Shown: positions 6,977-14,183 of the stretch, piece by piece
Position numbering within the stretch: position 1 is the stretch's first letter
How the letters are laid out: each line of letters starts with the position of its first letter
Source of the DNA: Oscillospiraceae bacterium
GTDB taxonomy: Bacteria > Bacillota > Clostridia > Oscillospirales > UBA644
Assembly (NCBI GenBank): GCA_902783255.1
Contig: CACZQB010000054.1
Location: 1 to 36,983 of the forward strand
Direction of reading: 5' to 3'
DNA length: 36,983 nt
Notes under the pieces: generated by a model
Told to the model about the DNA's origin: nothing
Databases searched by the model: none
The model's input: only the letters and a program-made list of their open reading frames with translations
Position numbers and translations under genes: made by a program

Positions 6977-8959
6977 ATGCGCGACGTTAAAAATGCGAAA
7001 ACGGATAAGAAAATATCCGAAAAAAAACTTGCATCGGTTTCTGCTGTTTCGACAGATTCCGATTCGGATGCTCGCATTTCTCTGAAAACAAAAAAAGACA
7101 TTAAAAATCAGTATAAAAAGGCTGAAAAGATCAAACATCATTATTTTCGGACTTTTTATTACTCTTTTGCTATCACATTCATTGTTCTCGGCTCACTTGC
7201 TATTCTGTATTTTATGTATCAGCAAGACAAAAATGTTTTCGGTTTCGCCGATAAATATTATGAACAGGCTGTATCATATATTGAGTCTGGCAACAGGTCT
7301 CAGGCTGTCGAGGCACTCAATGAATGCCTTGAATTCGATCCGGGACACACCGAGGCTCGCCTTCTTCTCGCTCAGGTGTATGAAGACCTTACAATGAACG
7401 ATGAAGCGGTAAAAGTATTGACTGACGGAATAGAGATTTCCCCCCGAAACGAGACTTTTTATCAGAAAAAAATTCAGCTTCTTACAAAATCCGACAGAAT
7501 CACGGATGCTATGGATTTTATCAACTCCATATCTTCGTCGTATATTATCGTCAAGCTCTCTGAAACACGCCCTGCAACTGTCGCAATGAGCCCTGATCCC
7601 GGCACATACGATTCGGCAGTCCGTATCGAGCTGGTAAGTTCTGTCGGCGCAACTATTTATTATACTTTGGACGGTTCTTCCCCAACTACAAAAAGCAGGA
7701 TTTATGACCCAGAACATCCGATATTCATCGAAAAAGGCACAGTCACCATTCGCGCATTCGCGATGAATAATCAAAACATGATAAGCGATGAATACAGCGC
7801 TACATACCGTATCTACAGCGCAAATTCGCCATATATCTTCCGCGATGATAAAGTCGAGCAGATGGTTCGTACTTCTATTAATAAACCGACCGGAACGATT
7901 TATTACCGCGACCTGCAGAATGTTAAAAGGCTTTCAAGCGAGGAAAAGGGCGATGTAAAATACACAGGCAACATTACCACTCTTGCCGATCTTATCGAAA
8001 TGGTCAACCTCAATGAGGTTATTCTGGTCAATGAGCCGTATATTGAAGATTTCTCACCCTTGCTTCAGCTGAAATCAATGACTTCGCTTAATGTTTCAGG
8101 CTGCGAGCTGGATGATGAAAAAGCAAAACAGATATTTACGATATTATGGCTTAACATTCTTAAAATAGACAATAATCTTCTCTCAAACATCGAAAATGTT
8201 CGCAATATGTCTGTCCTTCGTGAGTTTTCCGCGGCAGGAAATGCGCTGAAAGACGTTTCCGTTCTCGGCAATATGACTCTTTTGCGAAGTTTGAACCTCT
8301 CTAACAATCTTATAAACGATATATCGTCCTTCTCTAATCTTACCTCGCTTAAAATTCTTGATATATCAAACAATCTTGTAAGCGACATTTCTCCTCTTTC
8401 GTATTTGACGATGCTTACGGATCTTAATATAGCTACAAACAGCATAAAACAATTAAATGCAATTTCAAGGCTTCAGAATCTGGAAACCCTGATCCTCAGT
8501 AACAATCCAATTCAGTATCTTTTGCCCATTGAGGATTTGACATCGCTTAAAACGCTTAAAATAGACGGAACAAATGTAACGACCGTTGCCGCACTTTCAG
8601 AACTAATAAATCTTGAAAGCCTGGATTGTTCCAGAACGTCTGTGACAGATTTTTCCGCACTTTCTAAAATTCGTGTTAAAACTCTTGTTGCTGCTCAGGC
8701 CAATATTACTGATGTCAATGTTATTGCGGCGGCAAATTCGATCAGGATGCTCGATCTGTCTTTGAACAATATCTCAGATGTTTCGCCATTGTCAACAATG
8801 ACAAATCTGAATATTCTAAATATATCAAACAACCCTGTGGCAAATTTCGGCGCATTGCAGCTTTGCACTACTCTTGAAAGCATCACTTGTGCAGGTGTTC
8901 CGATCACATCGGCGGATGAATCGCTGTTTTCGGGAACCGGAATAAGACTGATTAAATAA
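6977..8959 (+). CDS. Membrane-anchored protein with TPR, chitobiase-C-terminal-like and leucine-rich repeats
   Basis: A TTG lies directly against the AGAAGGAG ribosome site, so ATG 6977 (six bases away) is taken as the start, giving 660 residues. The order is a charged cytoplasmic tail of about 58 residues, one transmembrane helix (about 60-81, rich in F, I, L), TPR-like helices (about 87-190), a beta domain with SSVGATIYYTLDGSSPTT (CHB_HEX_C type, about 195-285), and a C-terminal leucine-rich repeat array (about 330-655). The array has a repeating pattern close to LxxLxISNNxVSDISPLxxL, typical of internalin-like LRRs. The bulk is probably outside the cell. A binding or scaffold role is inferred. 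It ends 19 bases before hflK, so both may share a transcript. Confidence 0.88.
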   Translation: MRDVKNAKTDKKISEKKLASVSAVSTDSDSDARISLKTKKDIKNQYKKAEKIKHHYFRTFYYSFAITFIVLGSLAILYFMYQQDKNVFGFADKYYEQAVSYIESGNRSQAVEALNECLEFDPGHTEARLLLAQVYEDLTMNDEAVKVLTDGIEISPRNETFYQKKIQLLTKSDRITDAMDFINSISSSYIIVKLSETRPATVAMSPDPGTYDSAVRIELVSSVGATIYYTLDGSSPTTKSRIYDPEHPIFIEKGTVTIRAFAMNNQNMISDEYSATYRIYSANSPYIFRDDKVEQMVRTSINKPTGTIYYRDLQNVKRLSSEEKGDVKYTGNITTLADLIEMVNLNEVILVNEPYIEDFSPLLQLKSMTSLNVSGCELDDEKAKQIFTILWLNILKIDNNLLSNIENVRNMSVLREFSAAGNALKDVSVLGNMTLLRSLNLSNNLINDISSFSNLTSLKILDISNNLVSDISPLSYLTMLTDLNIATNSIKQLNAISRLQNLETLILSNNPIQYLLPIEDLTSLKTLKIDGTNVTTVAALSELINLESLDCSRTSVTDFSALSKIRVKTLVAAQANITDVNVIAAANSIRMLDLSLNNISDVSPLSTMTNLNILNISNNPVANFGALQLCTTLESITCAGVPITSADESLFSGTGIRLIK

Positions 8960-8978
8960 TAATTTGAAAGGACAGAAT

Positions 8979-9938
8979 ATGGACGAAGTAATAACAATCA
9001 AAGGAGGGCCAAAGCTAAAGTATATCTGGCCTGTACTGATCATTATTCTCGTAATAATTATCATTTCAACAAGTATCTACACCGTAGGTGAAACCGAAAG
9101 AGCGGTAGTAACGACTTTCGGCAAAGTAACATCCGTCAACGGAGCCGGTCTCCACTTTAAGCTTCCGTTTCCGATCCAGGATCTCGAAAAAGTTGATATG
9201 ACTACTCAAAAGCTCACGATCGGATATGTTGAAAACGGTTCTGTTATGACAACAAAACAGGACGAATCAAAAATGATTACGGGAGACTATAATGTCGTCT
9301 CCGTTGACTTTTTCATGGAATGGAAAGTCAGCGATCCTCAGAAATACCTCTTTAGTTCCGAGCAGCCCGTTAAAATACTGAAAAATATTGCTCAGGCTGC
9401 CGCAAGAGATGTTATGGGCTCGAAAACAGTTGATGACGTCTTAACTACAGGTAAAGTCGCAATTCAGACGGAAATAAAGGATATTATGGTTTCTCGTCTT
9501 GAACAATATGATATTGGCGTTCAGATAATAGAGGTCAAAATTCAGGACGCCGAACCTCCGACAGAAGCGGTAGTAGCAGCTTTTAAAGCCGTTGAAACTG
9601 CAAAACAGGAAAAAGAAACAACTATCAACATAGCAAAAGCATATGAAAATTCCGTTATTCCCGCAGCACGCGCAGATGCAGACAAACTTCTCAAGGAAGC
9701 TGAAGCTTTTAAAGAAAAACGTATAAATGAAGCAACCGGTGAATCGGCAAAATTCACTGCCATGTATGAAGAATACATTCTAAATAAAGATGTTACGCGC
9801 AGAAGAATGTATCTTGAAATGATTGAAAAAGTTCTGCCGGGAGTTGAGGTTTACATAGACAGCGGCTCAGGCATGGAAAAAATAATGGTTGTCGGCGAAG
9901 AGACCGATGTTGCAGCAATGGCGGGAGGTGCAAACTGA
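8979..9938 (+). CDS. hflK: HflK-type SPFH/prohibitin membrane protein
   Basis: AAAGGA is six bases before ATG 8979, which is preferred to an upstream TTG at 8964; the product is 319 residues. One membrane helix (about 13-35) is followed by VGETERAVVTTFGKV and GLHFKLPFPIQDLEKVD, the start of the SPFH domain. A long charged Ala/Glu/Lys-rich coiled region follows (about 190-260). With HflC it forms a large ring around the FtsH protease in the membrane and limits its activity in studied bacteria. The stop overlaps the ATG of hflC. No ftsH gene is in the window. The assignment to HflK rather than HflC rests on gene order and similarity. Confidence 0.92.
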   Translation: MDEVITIKGGPKLKYIWPVLIIILVIIIISTSIYTVGETERAVVTTFGKVTSVNGAGLHFKLPFPIQDLEKVDMTTQKLTIGYVENGSVMTTKQDESKMITGDYNVVSVDFFMEWKVSDPQKYLFSSEQPVKILKNIAQAAARDVMGSKTVDDVLTTGKVAIQTEIKDIMVSRLEQYDIGVQIIEVKIQDAEPPTEAVVAAFKAVETAKQEKETTINIAKAYENSVIPAARADADKLLKEAEAFKEKRINEATGESAKFTAMYEEYILNKDVTRRRMYLEMIEKVLPGVEVYIDSGSGMEKIMVVGEETDVAAMAGGAN

Positions 9939-10825
9939 TGAAAAGGAAAAAAATAATCTACACAGCGATTTTTGCACTTATTATAATTATTGCCGCAATA
10001 GTCCTCTTTTCTTCCATGTATACGGTAAGAGAAGACGAATTCGGAATCGTCAAAATGTTCGGCAAAATAACAACAGTCCGCGATGAAGCAGGCTTATACT
10101 TAAAAGTTCCGTTTGTCGAAGAAGTATCGTCTCTTCCTAAAAACAAGCTTATGTATGACGTTCCTTCAAGTGAATTGCTCACCAGCGATGCTAAATCACT
10201 GGTTGTAGATAATTATGTAATATGGGTGATCGAAGACCCGACATTGTTTACTCAAAGAGTCGGCACCGTAAACGAAATGGAAAAACGTCTTGACGCCACG
10301 ATATACAGCGTAGTTAAAAATACCATGGGCACAAAACTTCAGACGGAAATCATTTCTGCCGGTGAGGGAAACAGAAACGAAGTTAACAAACAGATAACGG
10401 AACAGGTCAACTCCAATTTGAGCTCAGAATACGGCGTTTCTGTCCTTTCCGTCGAAATCAAAAAGCTTGATCTTCCTACTGATAACGAAAGTGCAGTATA
10501 TGCAAGAATGATATCGGACCGCGAACAGATCGCCGCAGCTCTTAAAGCAGAGGGTGAACTTGAAGCGTCGAAAATTAGAAACGAAACCGATAAGCAGGCT
10601 GCTATTATCGTCAGCGCAGCAAAAGCAGAATCCGATAAAATTTCCGGTGAAGCGGAAGCTGAATACATGCGCATAATGGCAGCAGCTTATAACAGCACCG
10701 AAAAACAGGAATTTTATGAGTTTTTGCGCTCTCTCGATGCCGCAAGAATTTCTATGTCGGACGGCAAAAAAGTTCTCATACTTCCTGCCTCAAGCGTTAT
10801 AGGCAAAATATTCATTGGCGAATAA
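9938..10825 (+). CDS. hflC: HflC-type SPFH/prohibitin membrane protein
   Basis: The 295-residue protein has an N-terminal membrane helix (about 5-28), then MYTVREDEFGIVKMFGKI and AGLYLKVPFVEEV, the SPFH signature. An Ala/Glu-rich coiled region (residues KAEGELEASKIRNETDKQAA and beyond) precedes a hydrophobic C-terminus. The ATG overlaps the hflK stop by one base (TGATG), so translation is coupled, and the two probably assemble as hetero-oligomers on the outer face of the membrane. HflC normally ends in an interaction surface for FtsH; this cannot be tested here. Confidence 0.92.
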   Translation: MKRKKIIYTAIFALIIIIAAIVLFSSMYTVREDEFGIVKMFGKITTVRDEAGLYLKVPFVEEVSSLPKNKLMYDVPSSELLTSDAKSLVVDNYVIWVIEDPTLFTQRVGTVNEMEKRLDATIYSVVKNTMGTKLQTEIISAGEGNRNEVNKQITEQVNSNLSSEYGVSVLSVEIKKLDLPTDNESAVYARMISDREQIAAALKAEGELEASKIRNETDKQAAIIVSAAKAESDKISGEAEAEYMRIMAAAYNSTEKQEFYEFLRSLDAARISMSDGKKVLILPASSVIGKIFIGE

Positions 10826-10855
10826 AAAACTTTTTTATTTAAACGAGGTGTTATT

Positions 10856-11647
10856 ATGAACTCCAACAAGTATGCTGCGCAGCTTTACTGCTTCAGCAGT
10901 GTTACCGCTCCGGACCTTTCCGAAAAACTTGAAGCGCTCGCAAAAGCAGGTTATGAAGGAATTGAATTCTGCGGCGGGTTTGACAAAGATCCGGATGAAC
11001 TCAACGCAATAATGAAAAAAGCAGGTCTCAAACTGATCAGCTGGCATATAGGAATTGAACGCATCCTCCCCGATCAGTTCGACGCAACGGTCGCTTATCT
11101 TAAAGCCCTGGACTGCCACAGCGCAGTTGTTCCCGGTCTTCCCGGTCATATGACAGGCGATGCTGAGGCATGGAAGAAAACTGCCGAATTATTCAATCAG
11201 CTTTCTGAAAAACTTAAACCGCACGGAATCAAACTCGGCTATCATAACCATCAATGGGAATTCAGCAAATATCCCGACGGCACATGTCCGTTTTCTGTAT
11301 TTTTTGATAATACCGACTCTTCAATCACCTGTCAGGTCGATATCGGTCATGCTCTTAACGGCAGGGGAATGTCTCTTGATGAAATATTCAGCCGCTACAG
11401 CGGAAGATTCAATTCAGTTCACCTTAAACCCTACAGCCTTTCACTTGGCGCAGAAGATCACGGAAAAGGATACCAGACATATGTCGGTGAAGACGATATT
11501 CCGTGGAAAAATGTTTTAACAACACTTAAGAAAGACGGTAGCGTTGATTGGTATATAGTTGAACTTGAATATTCCGGAGAAAAGGGACCTATCAGAGTTC
11601 TTACCGATGCTATCAACTATCTGAAAAACTGTGAAAAACAGATCTGA
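10856..11647 (+). CDS. Sugar phosphate isomerase/epimerase-like TIM-barrel protein
   Basis: The 263-residue protein belongs to the xylose-isomerase-like/AP endonuclease 2 fold. Visible elements are LAKAGYEGIEFCGG, KLISWHIGIE, HGIKLGYHNHQWEF (metal-binding His/Glu), CQVDIGHALNGRG (Asp, His), SVHLKPYS and WYIVELEYSG. Members interconvert keto sugars, inositol derivatives or hydroxypyruvate; the substrate is not evident. GAGGTG lies eight bases before the ATG. It begins 30 bases after hflC and is followed by a strong terminator, so it is probably the last gene of the long transcript. The pairing with HflKC has no obvious functional logic. Confidence 0.87.
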   Translation: MNSNKYAAQLYCFSSVTAPDLSEKLEALAKAGYEGIEFCGGFDKDPDELNAIMKKAGLKLISWHIGIERILPDQFDATVAYLKALDCHSAVVPGLPGHMTGDAEAWKKTAELFNQLSEKLKPHGIKLGYHNHQWEFSKYPDGTCPFSVFFDNTDSSITCQVDIGHALNGRGMSLDEIFSRYSGRFNSVHLKPYSLSLGAEDHGKGYQTYVGEDDIPWKNVLTTLKKDGSVDWYIVELEYSGEKGPIRVLTDAINYLKNCEKQI

Positions 11648-11657
11648 GTAAAATAAT

Positions 11658-11700
11658 AAACGGATTTCATGTAACAAACAGGAAATCCGTTTTTTATTAT
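11658..11700 (+). terminator. Rho-independent terminator
   Basis: AAACGGATTTC pairs with GAAATCCGTTT across a 13-base loop, followed by TTTTATTAT. It closes the plus-strand transcript ending with the isomerase-like gene. Confidence 0.9.
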
Positions 11701-11920
11701 CTTTTCTTTGCAGACTGTACTAAATCTGCTTTCGTTTCTGCACACCGTCACGGAAAAAGGATAGTCGTCAGGTTACGGTATGGAAAACAAATGAGAAAAC
11801 CGGTTACGGTATGGAAAACAAATGTGGAAAGGAGTGCGACAAAAAAGTTTTTTTCAAAACTCTTTTTGCATTTGATTTTAACTCACTTCTGTTTATTTAT
11901 ATCTCTTGAAATAATAAAAT
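11701..11920. other. Gene-free stretch between terminator and tRNA genes, with direct repeat
   Basis: No supported gene is present. It contains the direct repeat at 11771-11824 and an A/T-rich inverted sequence near 11845-11873 (a run of A, then GTTTT, AAAAC and a run of T) that could fold as a weak hairpin. A 32-codon ORF (11811-11909) starts inside the second repeat copy but has no ribosome site. Confidence 0.5.
11771..11824. repeat. Direct repeat, two 23-bp copies with 31-bp period
   Basis: Identical 23-bp units lie at 11771-11793 and 11802-11824, beginning GGTTACGGTATGG and ending AACAAATG, separated by eight bases. The unit is imperfectly preceded by C/G-rich sequence in both cases. Origin is unknown. 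Confidence 0.85.
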
Positions 11921-11956
11921 AAACCGGTCACCTACAAATAAGTAGATGACCGATTT
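11911..11956 (-). terminator. Terminator of the tRNA-Thr/tRNA-Pro transcript
   Basis: On the minus strand AAATCGGTCATCTAC pairs with GTAGGTGACCGGTTT (two G-U wobbles) and is followed by ATTTTATTAT. It starts one base after the tRNA-Pro CCA. Confidence 0.85.
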
Positions 11957-11957
11957 A

Positions 11958-12034
11958 TGGTCCGAGCGGCGGGAGTTGAACCCACGGCCTCTTGAACCCC
12001 ATTCAAGCGCGCTACCAAACTGCGCTACGCCCGG
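11958..12034 (-). tRNA. tRNA-Pro (GGG anticodon)
   Basis: The reverse complement forms a 77-nt cloverleaf. The acceptor CCGGGCG pairs with CGCTCGG (one G-U), the anticodon arm is CTTGA-ATGGGGT-TCAAG, the T arm carries GGGTTCAACTCCC, and CCA is encoded. The anticodon GGG reads CCC and CCU proline codons. Confidence 0.95.
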
Positions 12035-12047
12035 ACAGGGGATAAAA

Positions 12048-12123
<76 letters not shown>

Positions 12124-12156
12124 ACTAATCAGTTGGGTCTTTTAGAACGCTTTGAC

Positions 12157-12185
12157 ATTATACTACATTTTTTTTCGTTTGTCAA
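12157..12185 (-). promoter_or_regulatory. Sigma-A promoter of the tRNA-Thr/tRNA-Pro transcript
   Basis: A perfect TTGACA, a 17-bp A-rich spacer and a perfect TATAAT on the minus strand. The predicted start is about 27 bases before tRNA-Thr. Confidence 0.9.
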
Positions 12186-12263
12186 GCCCTTTGATGAAAA
12201 ATTTTTCAAATAACCTGAATATTCCTGCTGATTTTAAATAATTGTGAAATTTTAAACGAATAC

Positions 12264-12292
12264 TTGTATTATTAGCAAAAATATGCTATACT
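12264..12292 (+). promoter_or_regulatory. Promoter for the CofE-like gene
   Basis: TTGTAT, 17 bp, TATACT. It leaves a leader of about 75 bases before the ATG at 12374. Confidence 0.65.
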
Positions 12293-12373
12293 TTTTAAGT
12301 GTATTAATGTATAATTTGATGGTCTTAAAAAACAGAATTCTCACATTTATAAAAAACAAAAGGAGACTTAGAA

Positions 12374-13564
12374 ATGGAAAGAAGAGTCGGTACTGTTTCG
12401 CGCGGAATCCGCGCACCGATTATTCGTGAGGGTGACGACCTTGTGTCTATCGTTACAGATTCAGTCCTTCAGGCTGCAGAAAGCGAAGGGTTTGAAATCA
12501 GAGACCGCGATGTAATTGCCGTCACTGAGGCTGTTGTAGCAAGAGCTCAGGGAAATTACGCTTCTGTAGATGCCATTGCAAAAGATGTTTCTGCAAAACT
12601 TGGAGGAGAAGAAATCGGCGTTATTTTCCCGATACTCAGTCGCAACCGTTTTGCGATCTGTCTTAAGGGAATTGCCAAGGGCGCTAAAAAAATATACTTA
12701 ATGCTTTCATATCCTTCCGACGAAGTAGGAAATCATCTTGTAGATGTTGATATGCTTGACGAAAAGAATGTCGATCCTTTTTCGGACGTCTTAACTCTTG
12801 AGAAATATCGCGATCTTTTCGGACAAAACAAACATCCTTTTACCGGCGTAGATTATGTTGAATACTATTCAGATCTTATACGCAGTTGCGGAACTGATGT
12901 TGAAGTTATTTTTGCCAATAATCCGAAAGTGATCCTTAACTATACAAAAAAAGTCCTTGCTTGTGATATCCACACGCGCAAGCGCACAAAACGCCTCCTT
13001 AAAGCTGCCGGAGCAGATATTGTGCTCGGTCTTGACGATATTCTTACATCTTCTGTAGACGGAAGCGGATATAATGCCGATTTTGGTATTCTCGGTTCAA
13101 ATAAGGCAACGGAAGACAAAGTCAAGCTTTTCCCAAAAGACTGCAGTGAATTCGTATCTGCCGTTCAGAACAAACTTATCGACGCTACCGGTAAGCATGT
13201 TGAAGTTATGATATACGGTGACGGCGCTTTCAAAGATCCTGTAGGTAAAATATGGGAGCTTGCCGATCCTGTCGTTTCTCCGGCATATACCTCCGGTCTT
13301 GAGGGAACACCGAATGAAATAAAAATCAAATATATCGCCGATAACCAGTATGCGGATCTTAAGGGCGAGGAACTCAAAAAAGCAGTCAGCGAATATATAA
13401 AACATAAAGATTCAAATCTCGTCGGTTCGATGGCTTCTCAAGGCACAACACCGCGCCGTCTTACCGATCTTATCGGGTCTCTTTGCGATCTTACATCGGG
13501 CAGTGGGGATAAAGGCACGCCTATTGTTCTCATTCAGGGTTATTTTGATAACTATACAAACTAA
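12374..13564 (+). CDS. Coenzyme F420-0:L-glutamate ligase (CofE)-like protein
   Basis: The 396-residue product starts RRVGTVSRGIRAPIIREGDD and has DVIAVTEAVVARAQGN, a F420_ligase family hallmark, then FPILSRNRFAICLKGIAKGAKK and MIYGDGAFKDPVGKIWELADP with acidic metal-binding residues. Archaeal CofE adds glutamates to F420-0 with GTP, but it is about 250 residues. This longer form is found in Firmicutes that have no known F420 pathway, and no other F420 gene is in the window, so the substrate is probably another gamma-glutamyl acceptor; that is inference. AAGGAG precedes the ATG. The gene is monocistronic, between its own promoter and a terminator. Confidence 0.85.
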   Translation: MERRVGTVSRGIRAPIIREGDDLVSIVTDSVLQAAESEGFEIRDRDVIAVTEAVVARAQGNYASVDAIAKDVSAKLGGEEIGVIFPILSRNRFAICLKGIAKGAKKIYLMLSYPSDEVGNHLVDVDMLDEKNVDPFSDVLTLEKYRDLFGQNKHPFTGVDYVEYYSDLIRSCGTDVEVIFANNPKVILNYTKKVLACDIHTRKRTKRLLKAAGADIVLGLDDILTSSVDGSGYNADFGILGSNKATEDKVKLFPKDCSEFVSAVQNKLIDATGKHVEVMIYGDGAFKDPVGKIWELADPVVSPAYTSGLEGTPNEIKIKYIADNQYADLKGEELKKAVSEYIKHKDSNLVGSMASQGTTPRRLTDLIGSLCDLTSGSGDKGTPIVLIQGYFDNYTN

Positions 13565-13579
13565 AACAAAATATAATCT

Positions 13580-13607
13580 AAGGACGGCTATGCCCGTCCT
13601 TATTTTA
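13580..13607 (+). terminator. Rho-independent terminator after the CofE-like gene
   Basis: AAGGACGG pairs with CCGTCCTT (with GC/GC inside), followed by ATTTTAT. The T run is interrupted. Confidence 0.8.
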
Positions 13608-13638
13608 TGAACATTTTTTGGAAATTTCGCATAACATC

Positions 13639-13667
13639 TTGAAAAAAAACGATCTAAGGAGTATAAT
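13639..13667 (+). promoter_or_regulatory. Sigma-A promoter of the marR-ABC exporter operon
   Basis: TTGAAA, 17 bp, perfect TATAAT. The palindrome at 13669-13688 begins two bases after the -10 box. Confidence 0.88.
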
Positions 13668-13668
13668 G

Positions 13669-13688
13669 TTAGTTAGTTAACTAACTAA
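13669..13688. promoter_or_regulatory. Perfect 20-bp palindromic operator, probably bound by the MarR regulator
   Basis: TTAGTTAGTT is followed directly by its reverse complement, AACTAACTAA. It covers the predicted transcription start, 22 bases before the marR start codon. Regulator identity is inferred from proximity. Confidence 0.8.
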
Positions 13689-13709
13689 ATCGGGAAAGGA
13701 GTCCTTTTT

Positions 13710-14183
13710 TTGAATAAAGTTGAGACCAGTCCGCAAAATCACGAATTCAGAGACGGCATGCCTCTTGGCATGATGCTTACCATGGTTGCGCACTGTCACG
13801 ATAATATTATCAGAGAAGAGCTTGATGCTATAGGCGCGCAAAAGGCGTACGGTCAGGTTCTCATGCACATTTCTCATCATAACGGCATAAGACAGTCAGA
13901 ACTTGCGAAAAACATGAATTTCAGCGCTCCCACGATCAGCGTAACTGTTCAGAAACTTGCAGATAACGGTTATGTATCAAGATTACCGGATGAAGAAGAC
14001 CAGCGCAGTTCGTGCGTTTATCTTACCGAAAAAGGCGTAGATATGACAGAAAAGATAAAGCAGACTTTTAAAAAATGCGAACAAATGCTTTCCAAAGATT
14101 TTTCTGCCGATCAACTCGATACTATTCGTGCGCTTCTCAAAAAAATGTATATAAATATTTCGGAGGGAAAAACCAAAGAATGA
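13710..14183 (+). CDS. MarR-family transcriptional regulator
   Basis: The 157-residue winged-helix protein has QSELAKNMNFSAPTISVTVQKLADNGYVSR as the recognition helix region, then the wing LPDEEDQRSSCVYLTEKG with the conserved D-x-R/S-S. The start is TTG, eight bases after GGGAAAGGAG; the next internal ATG lacks a ribosome site. It is probably a homodimeric repressor of itself and the two exporter genes, released by a drug or other small ligand. The palindrome over the transcription start supports autorepression. The stop overlaps the exporter ATG (ATGA). Confidence 0.92.
   Translation: MNKVETSPQNHEFRDGMPLGMMLTMVAHCHDNIIREELDAIGAQKAYGQVLMHISHHNGIRQSELAKNMNFSAPTISVTVQKLADNGYVSRLPDEEDQRSSCVYLTEKGVDMTEKIKQTFKKCEQMLSKDFSADQLDTIRALLKKMYINISEGKTKE

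Noticed and set aside
11771..11824. CRISPR-like repeat
   Set aside because: Only two units with an eight-base spacer, no leader and no cas genes; it does not fit a CRISPR array.
14075..14179. N-terminal extension of the first ABC subunit
   Set aside because: It reads within marR in another frame; the ATG at 14180 has a ribosome site and the usual ATGA overlap.
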